Shown: piece by piece, positions 1 through 6,679 of the stretch | How positions within the stretch are numbered: position 1 is the first letter of the stretch | How the letters are laid out: each line of letters begins with the position of its first letter | DNA from: Candidatus Woykebacteria bacterium RBG_13_40_15 | Lineage (GTDB): Bacteria; Patescibacteria; Microgenomatia; Woykebacterales; RBG-16-39-9b | DNA: 64,000 nt | NCBI GenBank assembly: GCA_001816655.1 | Contig: MHCP01000015.1 | Coordinates: forward strand, 98,842-162,841 | Direction: 5' to 3' | The notes under the pieces: model-generated | Told to the model about the DNA's origin: nothing | Databases searched by the model: none | The model's input: only the letters and a program-made list of their open reading frames with translations | Position numbers and translations under genes: made by a program

Positions 1-473
1 CTGGTAGCACTGGTCTTTCCAAAGACGAAATAGACAAAATGCAAAAAGAAGCAGAAAGCAACGCGGCTGAAGATGCAAAGAGAAAAGAGCTGATAGAAGC
101 GCGAAATATCGCCGACTCTCTCGTGTACACAGCTGAAAAATCAATCAAAGATGCAGGAGATAAATTGCCCGCTGATGTGAAAACAGAAGTTGAGGAAAAA
201 GTAAAAGCTGCGAAAGAAGCAATTGCCGGCGATGATTTGGAAAAAATCAAAAAAGCAACTGACGAGCTAGGAGCTTCCCTACAAAAAATTGGCTCTTCAA
301 TGTACCAGACCCCTCCGGGCTCCGACAAAACCGAGTCTTCTCCTCAAGACGAAATAAAAGCCGAAGGTGCAACCACTGAGGACACGGAAAAAGAAACCGG
401 AAGCACTGAGGAGAAAAAAGACGGACCAGTCGAAGGCGAAGTCGTGGACGAAGATAAAGATAAGAAAGAATAA
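1..473 (+). CDS. dnaK: Chaperone DnaK (Hsp70), 3' end only
   Basis: This is the C-terminal part of the Hsp70 chaperone; the gene begins before the window and its frame is open from base 3. The visible 156 residues start in the substrate-binding domain region (GLSKDEIDKM, which matches the usual GLSxxEIxxM at the start of the helical lid), run through the alpha-helical lid (residue pattern A..EKS..D.GDKLP, then VEEKVKAAKEAI) and end in an acidic, disordered tail rich in E, D and K. The family is an ATP-driven folding chaperone working with DnaJ, which lies at 8077. The ending differs from the usual EEVDK-like tail but is typical in composition. Confidence 0.93.
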   Translation, partial: GSTGLSKDEIDKMQKEAESNAAEDAKRKELIEARNIADSLVYTAEKSIKDAGDKLPADVKTEVEEKVKAAKEAIAGDDLEKIKKATDELGASLQKIGSSMYQTPPGSDKTESSPQDEIKAEGATTEDTEKETGSTEEKKDGPVEGEVVDEDKDKKE

Positions 474-477
474 AGAT

Positions 478-1176
478 ATGAAAAGTTGGTGGGAATTGGG
501 CGAAGGCGCTGGTTTCAGTGGCAACAAACTATCAACCTATCAAATTGATTGCCCTTTTTGTGAGGAAAGAGACAATTTTGAAGAAGCGGCTCATTTCGAA
601 AAGAAGAAACCAAACTCATCCAAAGTACTAAATTTTGACACCTTAAAGTGTGGTAACTGCGCAGGCTATGTTATGGTTCTTTGGTCGTCTAGTGACTATG
701 ACTTTCATTCCGGAATCCACGATTTTCGAGTGTTACCCTGGTCACTTACAATAAATAAAGCCCCTACTCATTGGCCTCAAGCAATACAAAGATATTGGGT
801 GCAAGCAAATAAATCTTTACAAGTCGAAAACTGGGATGCCGCGGCTGAAATGGCTAGAAGTACATTACAAATTGCTTTAAGAGACCACGGGGCTGTTGGT
901 AAGGATTTATTTGAGGAAATAAATAATCTTGCAGAGAAAGGAGTGTTGCCACCTCTTATGAAAGAATGGTCTCATGAAGTGAGAGAGCTTGGCAACGACT
1001 CAGCCCATCCCAGACCAGAGCAAAAAGAAACAAGCCTAGGAGATGCCCGAGATATTGTAGAATTTTTGGACTTTCTTCTCGAATATCTTTACGACTTGCC
1101 AAAACGAATAGAAGATTATAGAGGAAGAAGGAAAGCCGAAAAAGCAACCACTCAGATCAAAAAGAAAACAAACTAG
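478..1176 (+). CDS. DUF4145-like protein with N-terminal zinc ribbon
   Basis: The protein has about 232 residues. An ATG upstream in the same frame exists at 367, but it lies inside dnaK, so I chose ATG 478, four bases after the dnaK stop. The N-terminus holds two CxxC pairs (CPFC and CGNC), suggesting a zinc ribbon. The middle has the helical pattern of DUF4145: a run resembling A.MAR..LQ.AL..HG..GKDL.EEI..L, followed by a segment around ELGNDSAHP close to the family's GN.AAH signature. The C-terminus is basic. DUF4145 domains are often found in defence and restriction-associated proteins, but function here is unknown. It is probably cotranscribed with dnaK. Confidence 0.8.
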   Translation: MKSWWELGEGAGFSGNKLSTYQIDCPFCEERDNFEEAAHFEKKKPNSSKVLNFDTLKCGNCAGYVMVLWSSSDYDFHSGIHDFRVLPWSLTINKAPTHWPQAIQRYWVQANKSLQVENWDAAAEMARSTLQIALRDHGAVGKDLFEEINNLAEKGVLPPLMKEWSHEVRELGNDSAHPRPEQKETSLGDARDIVEFLDFLLEYLYDLPKRIEDYRGRRKAEKATTQIKKKTN

Positions 1177-1205
1177 TTGTAACAGTATTCCAAACTCCCA
1201 AAAAC

Positions 1206-1234
1206 TTGAAATTTCTATAAGTCAGATATATAAT
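1206..1234 (+). promoter_or_regulatory. Cassette promoter copy 1
   Basis: TTGAAA (1206-1211), a 17-base spacer and TATAAT (1229-1234) form a near-consensus sigma70 promoter upstream of the 1336-2120 genes. The block from 1197 to 1224 is almost identical to blocks at 3037 and 6672, including the spacer, which promoters normally do not conserve. Confidence 0.85.
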
Positions 1235-1270
1235 CGCGAAGATTACATCTAGCCCGTTTCTATGCGGGAT
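1230..1270 (-). repeat. Hairpin repeat copy (minus orientation)
   Basis: On the minus strand this reads AGATGTAATCTTCGCGATTA at its 3' end, preceded by a stem-like CCCGC..GGGC segment with a TAGAAA loop. It aligns with the repeats at 37131, 54494 and 54573. It abuts and partly supplies the -10 box of the promoter at 1206-1234 and forms the start of that transcript's leader. The rest of the leader, up to the gene at 1336, also contains a GGGATTTAATCCC palindrome. Confidence 0.6.
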
Positions 1271-1335
1271 TTAATCCCGTCAGTGAATAATGTCGGTACC
1301 ACTGCATTAGTACAGTCCGAAAGGAGAGTCGTCTG

Positions 1336-1746
1336 ATGGCTGACAGGAAAAGATCGACTTCTTGGAGAGCCGATCCAGAGTTCCGGAGAATGGTGGAGGA
1401 AAAGAAGCAAGAGCTGGATTACCTCTTCGGTCTTATCGGTCCGTTCGAGGATTGGGAGGACTGGGATGAGTCTATCCCAGACGAGGACGTGGTCCGCTTA
1501 GAGCTGCACGTAGGAGACGGCATTGAAAGAGGTCATCTGGAGCTAACCATGGGCGAGCTTCGAAGGGTCAAAGAGCTCGCCGAACTGCTCAAAGTGCTGA
1601 AAGAGCAGAAGATCATGATCGAAGAGCCAGACACGATCGCTAGACTCACCAGCGAGCTAGGATCCGAAAGTGCAAAGAGGGCTCTCGAGGTAGTACTCGG
1701 AAGCTTGATAATCGAAGGCTGTCCTTGCGACGAACTGTCGGACTAA
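1336..1746 (+). CDS. Hypothetical GC-rich protein, 136 aa
   Basis: I do not recognise this family. The 136-residue product is soluble and strongly acidic in its middle, with a run of D/E/W residues around 43-55, and is probably mostly helical. A CPC motif lies near the C-terminus, followed by DELSD. The start is well supported by AAAGGAG at 1320-1326, nine bases before ATG. Codon third positions are mainly G or C, unlike dnaK or vapC nearby. It is the first gene after cassette promoter copy 1, and the next gene follows 23 bases after its stop, so the two form an operon ending at the hairpin at 2149. Function is unknown; transfer from a GC-richer source is an inference from composition. Confidence 0.75.
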   Translation: MADRKRSTSWRADPEFRRMVEEKKQELDYLFGLIGPFEDWEDWDESIPDEDVVRLELHVGDGIERGHLELTMGELRRVKELAELLKVLKEQKIMIEEPDTIARLTSELGSESAKRALEVVLGSLIIEGCPCDELSD

Positions 1747-1769
1747 TCACGGAAGCGAGGAGGCTTAAA

Positions 1770-2120
1770 ATGCTGACAATAAAAATGACCGGCGACAACG
1801 GCCATCTGCTAACCATAAGCAGAGAAGAAGGCAGAATCCTTATGGAAATGCGATCGCCTGGGGATATGATCCGGGGCTATGAGTTCCGAAAGCATCCCAT
1901 TAGCCTGGCTCGGGCGCTCCACTACGTCCTGGCAGTCCCCGAATGTGATGACCTCGCCTTCGTCGAGGAGGATTTCAGAGGCAGGGTTTCCGTCAAGGAG
2001 GAGGAGTACACCTTGACCTTTGACACCTTGGGCGAGTCAAAAGGCGTTACAGTCAAGGCCCGGCGGGATGACTTTTCCGACGTGGTCGGCCTTTTGGAAA
2101 ATCTCCCCAGAGGCTCATGA
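1770..2120 (+). CDS. Hypothetical GC-rich protein, 116 aa
   Basis: This is an unrecognised soluble protein of 116 residues with alternating beta-strand-like stretches (MLTIKM.., GRILMEM, EYTLTFD, GVTVKA). The frame is open further upstream, into the preceding gene, but ATG 1770 is chosen because a strong ribosome site, GAGGAGG, ends seven bases before it. It is the second gene of the operon with 1336-1746 and ends 28 bases before a GC-rich terminator. Composition is GC-rich like its partner. The linkage suggests the two proteins work together, but no function can be assigned. Confidence 0.72.
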   Translation: MLTIKMTGDNGHLLTISREEGRILMEMRSPGDMIRGYEFRKHPISLARALHYVLAVPECDDLAFVEEDFRGRVSVKEEEYTLTFDTLGESKGVTVKARRDDFSDVVGLLENLPRGS

Positions 2121-2148
2121 TCGATCGTCGCCACCAGCGCCTGCCGAC

Positions 2149-2182
2149 AGAGCTCGACTTTAACCGGTCGGGCTCTTCCATC
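2149..2182 (+). terminator. Rho-independent terminator of the 1336-2120 operon
   Basis: AGAGCTCGA (2149-2157) pairs with TCGGGCTCT (2168-2176), with one internal mismatch, around a ten-base loop and is followed by a modest pyrimidine tail, TCCATCTCT. Confidence 0.7.
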
Positions 2183-2195
2183 TCTAATAATTTTC

Positions 2196-2217
2196 CAAAA
2201 AAAACTTGAAATTTCTA
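2196..2217 (+). repeat. Degenerate copy of the cassette promoter block
   Basis: The sequence ACTTGAAATTTCTA, preceded by an A-run, repeats the core of the blocks at 1197, 3037 and 6672, but TATAAGTCA and a properly spaced -10 box are missing. It may be a decayed promoter; the downstream vapB gene has its own TTGACA promoter. Confidence 0.55.
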
Positions 2218-2234
2218 AAGCGGCTTCTTGTGTG

Positions 2235-2273
2235 TTGACAGTCGATACACTAAAGGGGTACACTAGCGGTGTA
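2235..2273 (+). promoter_or_regulatory. vapBC promoter and probable operator
   Basis: TTGACA (2235-2240), 18 bases, then TACACT (2259-2264). The -10 lies in an inverted repeat, TACAC-TAGCG-GTGTA (2259-2273), that runs into the vapB ATG. Such a palindrome over the promoter is what an autorepressing ribbon-helix-helix antitoxin would bind. There is no room for a ribosome site, so the mRNA may be nearly leaderless. Confidence 0.65.
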
Positions 2274-2536
2274 TGGTAAAAAGGGTAAATATTTCTTTTC
2301 CAGAAAAAACCTTAAATGATCTGAAAGAGCTTGTACCACCTCGAGAAAGAAGCAAACTGGTGAGTGAGGCCGTCGAAGAAAAGTTAAATGATTTTAAAAG
2401 GGCTGTAGCGTTTGAGAAGCTCGAGAAAGCCCGTGAGAAATTCTCTTCCTTTGAGACTATTAAAAGCAAGGAAGACACTGTTGCTTGGGTAAAAAATATG
2501 AGAAAAGGTTGGAATCGCAGAGAAACCTCGAAGTAA
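2273..2536 (+). CDS. vapB: VapB-type ribbon-helix-helix antitoxin
   Basis: The 87-residue protein opens with VKRVNISFPEKTLNDLKELV, the beta strand plus helix of a ribbon-helix-helix DNA-binding domain, followed by a lysine/glutamate-rich helical tail that would wrap the toxin. It lies five bases before a PIN-domain toxin. By family analogy it neutralises the toxin and represses the operon, probably through the palindrome at 2259-2273. AT-rich composition fits the host genes rather than the GC-rich cassettes on either side. The exact subfamily (VapB versus another RHH antitoxin) cannot be fixed by eye. Confidence 0.8.
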   Translation: MVKRVNISFPEKTLNDLKELVPPRERSKLVSEAVEEKLNDFKRAVAFEKLEKAREKFSSFETIKSKEDTVAWVKNMRKGWNRRETSK

Positions 2537-2541
2537 TCAGA

Positions 2542-2916
2542 ATGAAATTATTGGTTGATACAAACGTTTTTATTGCTTACGGTAAAAAAAGAGATGGCGG
2601 TTTGGTTGATAGAATAAAATCTGAGAACCACGATCTTTACACCTCGGTGGTGTCGCTAGCAGAACTTCGGAGCGGAATCCACAAACGAGACCTAAATTTT
2701 TATCAAGCGATTAAAGAAACCTTTAGGCCGCTGCCTGTCGATTTGGAGATTGCGGATTTGGCTGGCGAATTTAGATACGAATTTTTGAGAAAGGGTTTGG
2801 ATATAGATTTGGCCGACCATATCATAGCTGCGACTGCTTTATTAAATAATTTGGCGCTGGTTACTTTCAACAAAAAAGATTTTCCCCACAAAAATCTCGA
2901 GCTGTATCCAATTTGA
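2542..2916 (+). CDS. vapC: VapC-like PIN-domain ribonuclease toxin
   Basis: The product has 124 residues from ATG 2542; earlier in-frame starts lie inside vapB. The PIN acidic residues are visible: D in LLVDTNVFI near the N-terminus, E in SLAELRSG, and D in IDLADHIIAA, with a final LVTFNKKDF that carries the fourth acidic site. The family cleaves RNA (often tRNA or rRNA) when the antitoxin is degraded. Length is usual for VapC. It is translationally close to vapB, with a five-base gap. No frameshift or missing catalytic residue is visible, so the toxin should be active. Confidence 0.87.
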   Translation: MKLLVDTNVFIAYGKKRDGGLVDRIKSENHDLYTSVVSLAELRSGIHKRDLNFYQAIKETFRPLPVDLEIADLAGEFRYEFLRKGLDIDLADHIIAATALLNNLALVTFNKKDFPHKNLELYPI

Positions 2917-2929
2917 TAAAATTAGCAAA

Positions 2930-3049
2930 ATGGAAATAAAGGAAACACAGGCGAAAAGTATTTTAACCCCTTCCAAATTCACAACTGCTTATGCAGGAAA
3001 GAGAACACTTCAATCTATTGATAAATTAAAGTGTTTCCCAAAAACTTGA
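2930..3049 (+). pseudogene. Displaced 5' end of the radical SAM gene
   Basis: The first 16 codons (2930-2977) encode MEIKETQAKSILTPSK, matching the start MEIKEIAAKSVLTPSK of the intact radical SAM gene at 4900, with synonymous and conservative differences. After codon 16 the similarity ends and the frame runs to a stop inside the promoter block at 3047. An AT-rich TAAAAT box precedes both copies. It is a truncated gene start separated from the intact gene by the whole FabG/Had cassette. Confidence 0.8.
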
Positions 3050-3074
3050 AATTTCTATAAGTCAAAGATATAAT
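3046..3074 (+). promoter_or_regulatory. Cassette promoter copy 2
   Basis: TTGAAA (3046-3051), 17 bases, TATAAT (3069-3074), in a block 3037-3064 identical to copy 1. It drives the 3172-4783 trio after a leader of about 95 bases. Confidence 0.85.
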
Positions 3075-3171
3075 TCCACCAACAACAGAAAAGACTCAAC
3101 CAAGCCAGCCACTTACCTAAGAAGGGATTTCAAGTGTAGTTTCGGAGGAATACGAAAGGAGCACGGCGGAA

Positions 3172-3909
3172 ATGAGTGAGGGACGAGTTGCTTTGGTCAC
3201 TGGTTCATCTCGTGGAATCGGCCAGGCCATCGCAGTCAAGCTGGCTTCTCAAGGAGCAAGAGTGGCCATCAACTGTTTCCGAGACTTAGATGGTGCAGCT
3301 GAAACGCTGCGCTTAATCGAATCATCTGGAGGCCAGGCCGTCATAATCAGAGCGGATCTCGGTAGTGCCGAAGGAGTTGCCGACCTGCTTGGAAGAACTC
3401 AGCAGGCTCTGGGAGATATCGATATCCTCGTCCACAATGCCGGGTATTTCTATGCCACTCTCCTGCCTCGCTTCAAGAGGGAAGAGTGGGATAAACTGAT
3501 ACAGATTAACCTGACAGCGGCTTTCGAGCTCGCTAGCGGTGTATATCTGCAAATGGCGAGGAGGAGATGGGGCCGCATTGTCTTCATTTCTTCAGTCATT
3601 GCCCTGGCTGGCAACACCGGTCAGAGTGGTTACGGAGCTGCAAAGGCAGGGCTGATTGGGCTTGCCAAGTCAGTTGCTGTTGAATATGGTGCTAGGGAAA
3701 TCACCTGTAACGTCGTTGCGCCAGGATACATCAGAACCAGGATGACCGAGGATGTTCACGAAGAGACCATCGGCGAAGCTTTAGAACGGCAAGCAATCAA
3801 ACGGCCTGGAACACCAGAAGACGTAGCTGCCTTGGTCGGTTTTCTAGCTAGCGACGAGGCTAGTTGGATTACTAGGCAGGTATTCCAGGTCGACGGGGGC
3901 CTCCTATGA
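3172..3909 (+). CDS. fabG: SDR-family 3-oxoacyl-ACP reductase-like protein (FabG type)
   Basis: This 245-residue protein is a classical short-chain dehydrogenase/reductase. It has the nucleotide-binding TGSSRGIG at residues 10-17, a VHNAG motif near 88, and the catalytic Ser plus Tyr154 and Lys158 (YGAAK). An Arg is present in TGSSRGIG, as in NADPH-using FabG proteins. Family members reduce 3-oxoacyl-ACP or -CoA to the 3-hydroxy form. AAAGGAG at 3155-3161 supports ATG 3172. Two hot-dog dehydratase-like genes follow in the same operon, which strengthens the fatty-acyl reading over a sugar or steroid SDR. The gene is GC-rich, unlike the flanking vapC and radical SAM genes. Confidence 0.82.
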   Translation: MSEGRVALVTGSSRGIGQAIAVKLASQGARVAINCFRDLDGAAETLRLIESSGGQAVIIRADLGSAEGVADLLGRTQQALGDIDILVHNAGYFYATLLPRFKREEWDKLIQINLTAAFELASGVYLQMARRRWGRIVFISSVIALAGNTGQSGYGAAKAGLIGLAKSVAVEYGAREITCNVVAPGYIRTRMTEDVHEETIGEALERQAIKRPGTPEDVAALVGFLASDEASWITRQVFQVDGGLL

Positions 3910-3977
3910 TGCGGGGTTCCCCAAACAGGCCGTAACTTGAGCGAGTGCTTGGCGCACTTTTGGAAGGAGGAACGGAT

Positions 3978-4382
3978 TTGGCTGGAATAAACGTCGCCCA
4001 ATTAACGAAGGGCTACAAATTTCCCCCGATTACCTTTGCCGTCTCAGCCGAGCAGGCAGAGGCATACCGGAAGGTGACCGAGGGTGTCGAGGGATCAAGC
4101 TATATCCCTCCGCTCGGGGCGATCGCATTCGCCCTTCAGTCCCTGCTCGAGCAGGTGGAGTTGCCGGAAGGCTCGGTTCATGGCGGAGAGGGTTACGAGT
4201 GCCATAGCCCAATTGCGGTTGGTAGCGAGCTAATTGCGAATGGCTCTGTCGTTGACCGAGCTGACCGCGGAAGCTTCGCCCTCCTCGAAGTGGAGATCCA
4301 ACTGACAGTGGCAGGTTCTTTGGAACCGGCCTTGGTAAGTGGAGCAACACTCGTGACGCCGCTGCTCAAAGGAGGCTACTGA
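3978..4382 (+). CDS. HadA/MaoC-N-like hot-dog dehydratase subunit
   Basis: The 134-residue product is placed from TTG 3978, because GGAAGGAGG at 3962-3970 lies seven bases upstream; an in-frame alternative start at 3945 would put that site inside the gene. The pattern LTKGYKFPPITFAVS, followed by a helix with VEGSSYIPPLGAIAF, resembles the FAS1-like or MaoC N-terminal dehydratase fold of HadA/HadC, which pairs with an active HadB-like subunit. It overlaps the next gene by one base. By family, the heterodimer would dehydrate 3-hydroxyacyl thioesters. Recognition is by pattern and context, so the subunit role is an inference. Confidence 0.68.
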   Translation: MAGINVAQLTKGYKFPPITFAVSAEQAEAYRKVTEGVEGSSYIPPLGAIAFALQSLLEQVELPEGSVHGGEGYECHSPIAVGSELIANGSVVDRADRGSFALLEVEIQLTVAGSLEPALVSGATLVTPLLKGGY

Positions 4383-4783
4383 TGACTGTTCTAACTGCTC
4401 CGGCTGAGCTTCGTGCCACCCGCCAGTTCGATCAGGAAACCATCAACCGCTACGCCGATCTGGTCGGGGATCACAACCCCATTCATGTCGACGAGGAGTT
4501 TGCGAGGAGCACTCCTTTCGGCGGGACAATTGCCCATGGCATGCTCGTCTTGTCGCTAGCCTCTAACATGCTGGAGAAGCAATTCGGCGACCGGTGGCGA
4601 GCGTCGGGCAAGTTGAAGGTTCGGTTCAAGGCGCCGACCAAAAGCGGAGCTACCGTTACTGCTCAAGCCAGTTTGAAGGAGGGGGAGCAGCCGGCCGACA
4701 ACAAGATCGCGACCTACCGAGTCGAATGCCGGAACGAGCAGAGAGAGGTAGTCATAGTGGGCACTGCGCAGGTTACTCTGTAA
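4382..4783 (+). CDS. MaoC-like (R)-hydratase / HadB-like dehydratase subunit
   Basis: The 133-residue protein carries the hydratase-2 motif GDHNPIHVDEEFA with catalytic Asp30 and His35, then a FGGTIAHGML segment, both typical of MaoC hot-dog enzymes that hydrate enoyl thioesters or dehydrate 3R-hydroxyacyl thioesters. Start ATG overlaps the previous stop (TGATG), and AAAGGAGG at 4368-4375 sits six bases upstream, so translation is probably coupled. With FabG and the HadA-like subunit this would supply the reduction and dehydration steps of acyl chain processing; no ketosynthase or enoyl reductase is visible in the window. Confidence 0.83.
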   Translation: MTVLTAPAELRATRQFDQETINRYADLVGDHNPIHVDEEFARSTPFGGTIAHGMLVLSLASNMLEKQFGDRWRASGKLKVRFKAPTKSGATVTAQASLKEGEQPADNKIATYRVECRNEQREVVIVGTAQVTL

Positions 4784-4802
4784 CCCAGTGCCCAAGTTCG
4801 GT

Positions 4803-4848
4803 CCCCGGGGCCTTGCTGTTCCAGCAAAGGTCCCGGGATAGCCTCTTT
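4803..4848 (+). terminator. Terminator of the FabG/Had operon
   Basis: CCCGGG and CCTTGCTG (4804-4818) pair with CAGCAAAGG and CCCGGG (4822-4837), with one bulge. A CTCTTTTA tail follows. This is a strong GC-rich hairpin. Confidence 0.82.
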
Positions 4849-4884
4849 TATCAGACATTAAGTTCCCAATAAATTCCTATCTTC

Positions 4885-4893
4885 TGCTAAAAT
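4885..4893 (+). promoter_or_regulatory. Extended -10 promoter of the radical SAM gene
   Basis: TGCTAAAAT is an extended -10 element only seven bases before the GTG start at 4900, so the transcript would be leaderless or nearly so. The same TGCTAAAAT occurs at 7869, before the displaced dnaJ start. Confidence 0.5.
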
Positions 4894-4899
4894 GACTCT

Positions 4900-5748
4900 G
4901 TGGAAATAAAAGAAATAGCAGCGAAAAGTGTTTTAACTCCCTCCAAACTCCCCGGAGTTGATTTTGTGGTTAATCCTTACATTAGTTGCGGTTTTGCGTG
5001 CACTTATTGCTACGCAACTTTTATGGCAAGATATGTCGGCAAGACAGCGAACGATTGGGGAAAATTTGTTTTTGTAAAAGAAAACGCTCCCGAAGTTTTA
5101 AAAGAGGAACTAGCAAAACTAAAAAATAAAGGAGCTGGAAAAAGTATCCTTTTTAGTTCTGTCACCGATCCCTATCAAGGTGCAGAATCAAAATATAAAA
5201 TTACCCAAAAGTGTCTGGAAGTTTTAGCAGATTTTGGTTTCAGTGGACAAGTTGGAATTTTAACAAAATCCAATTTAGTTTTAAGAGATGCGGATACATT
5301 TAAAAAACTAAAAGATGTTGAGGTGGGACTGACTATTATAACAACTGATGATAAAATTTCTCGCTATTTTGAAAAATATGCACCAGCTGCAAGTTTAAGA
5401 CTAGAAGCCTTGAAGAAACTAAATGAAGAGGGTATAAAAACTTACGTGTTTGTCGGACCTCTTTTGCCTCATTTTGTTGCCGAAGAAGAAAAGCTGGAAA
5501 AGCTTTTTAAAGAGATTTCCGAAACAGGAAACAAGGGGCTTTTTGTGGAACACATAAATTTGAGTAAATATATTTTGGAAAGACTGGAGAGGGAAACAAA
5601 AGATTTGGATAAAAGTACAACAGCCAAGTTTTATGAGTCAAAACAAAAACCTTACAGAGACAGACTGGATGAAATCGTTGTAAAGTTAGTTAAAAAATAC
5701 AATTTGAAACTTCGATCCGGCTCCACAATCTACCATCGCGGGTCTTAA
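4900..5748 (+). CDS. Radical SAM protein, SplB/Rv2578c-like
   Basis: The protein has 282 residues. The radical SAM cluster motif CxxxCxxC is at residues 31-38 (C-GFA-C-TY-C) and is followed by the ATFMARY segment usual in spore-photoproduct-lyase-like proteins; downstream come the expected FSSVTDPYQ and LTKS segments of the SAM barrel. Family members bind a 4Fe-4S cluster and cleave S-adenosylmethionine; the substrate is unknown here, and DNA photoproduct repair is only one possibility. The start is GTG 4900, supported by the matching displaced copy at 2930. Base use is AT-rich, so this is a host-type gene interrupted at its 5' side by the GC-rich cassette. Confidence 0.82.
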   Translation: MEIKEIAAKSVLTPSKLPGVDFVVNPYISCGFACTYCYATFMARYVGKTANDWGKFVFVKENAPEVLKEELAKLKNKGAGKSILFSSVTDPYQGAESKYKITQKCLEVLADFGFSGQVGILTKSNLVLRDADTFKKLKDVEVGLTIITTDDKISRYFEKYAPAASLRLEALKKLNEEGIKTYVFVGPLLPHFVAEEEKLEKLFKEISETGNKGLFVEHINLSKYILERLERETKDLDKSTTAKFYESKQKPYRDRLDEIVVKLVKKYNLKLRSGSTIYHRGS

Positions 5749-5764
5749 ATTTTCCCCACTAAAC

Positions 5765-5792
5765 TTGAAGATTTATCTATTTGTAGTATAAT
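5765..5792 (+). promoter_or_regulatory. Promoter of the secreted metalloprotein gene
   Basis: TTGAAG (5765-5770), 16 bases, TATAAT (5787-5792). The upstream ACTAAACTTGAAGATTT is a diverged version of the cassette promoter block. The leader shares the CACAATNGAATAT and AAAGGAGGGATGG segments with the leader before 6786. Confidence 0.75.
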
Positions 5793-5857
5793 CTGCGCAC
5801 AATCGAATATATTGGAGAGTGCTTCGAAAAACCTTCGAGAAAGGAGGGATGGTTGCC

Positions 5858-6595
5858 ATGTTGCGCTTTCTTCAGCAGCTAACAAGGCGACTCCGAGGAA
5901 GAAGTCTAACCAAGGCCAAGCTTTGGTTGGCGCTTTTGTCCTTGGTGTTCTTGCCTCTTTTTGTGAGTGCCGAGCCTGCCTGTGAGGCGCAGAAGATCCG
6001 CGAGCGGTATGGAGTGGAGATTGTGCTCGTGGGTCAGAGCTGGAGCGAGACCAGCCTGGGCGCGGTTGACGACGCTTTGAGTCGACTTCCACCGCATGTC
6101 GTCAGCCAATTGGGTAGCCGGTTCAACGGCAGTCTGTACATACTGTGCAACACTGAGTCGCGTACCCTATCCGGTACCAGCGTCTTCTCGCACGGCGCGA
6201 ACTTCTACTCCAATAGTGACGGCCGCAACGAGCTCGTCCTCTACCCCGACCAGAGTACACCCACTGTCCTGCACGAACTAGCCCATGCCTATCAACTCCG
6301 CTTAGTTCCAGCGGGAAAGTACGCTCTGGTCTTTCGAGACGAGAAGATGAAGGACTTCATGCAAGCCACCGGTTGGCGTCTACTTAGCTCCGATGCGCAG
6401 GTGGAAACTGCTCTTGATCAGACACAGCTAAGCTTCGCCTATGATGGTCCGACGGTCTGGCATTTCATGTCCAACAACGACCCGCTGGAGGACTACGCGA
6501 ACTCGTTCGCCCTGTTCTTCTACGACCTGGAGCGTCTTCGCCAACTCTCGCCAGTGCGCTACGACTGGATCCTAGAGCACGTGGCCAGCGAGTGA
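5858..6595 (+). CDS. Secreted HExxH zinc metallopeptidase-like protein
   Basis: The product has 245 residues from ATG 5858. AAAGGAGG at 5840-5847 is too near the ATG at 5849, so the later ATG is preferred. Residues 1-35 form a signal peptide: basic RRLRGR, a hydrophobic LWLALLSLVFLPLFVSA and a likely cut after VSA. The mature part has HELAHAY at 139-145, the zinc-binding HExxH of zincins, and an EDYANSFA segment near 211 that could give the third ligand, as in several gluzincin groups. Two cysteines lie near the mature N-terminus. Substrate is unknown; it probably acts outside the membrane. GC-rich monocistronic unit with its own promoter and terminator. Confidence 0.77.
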   Translation: MLRFLQQLTRRLRGRSLTKAKLWLALLSLVFLPLFVSAEPACEAQKIRERYGVEIVLVGQSWSETSLGAVDDALSRLPPHVVSQLGSRFNGSLYILCNTESRTLSGTSVFSHGANFYSNSDGRNELVLYPDQSTPTVLHELAHAYQLRLVPAGKYALVFRDEKMKDFMQATGWRLLSSDAQVETALDQTQLSFAYDGPTVWHFMSNNDPLEDYANSFALFFYDLERLRQLSPVRYDWILEHVASE

Positions 6596-6637
6596 AGTTG
6601 ATGACGACGAAGTGCCGAGAATCAGTGAACAGTCAAA

Positions 6638-6666
6638 GGCCCTTGCAGCCAGCGAGGGCCCTTTCT
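6638..6666 (+). terminator. Terminator of the metallopeptidase gene
   Basis: GGCCCT (6638-6643) pairs with AGGGCC (6655-6660), extended inward by a GC pair, and is followed by CTTTCT. The next promoter block begins within ten bases. Confidence 0.75.
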
Positions 6667-6679
6667 AATTCCCCAAAAC

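Noticed and set aside
4594..4872. Overlapping open frame within and after the MaoC-like gene
   Set aside because: It is out of frame with a clear hydratase carrying catalytic residues, and crosses the terminator hairpin.
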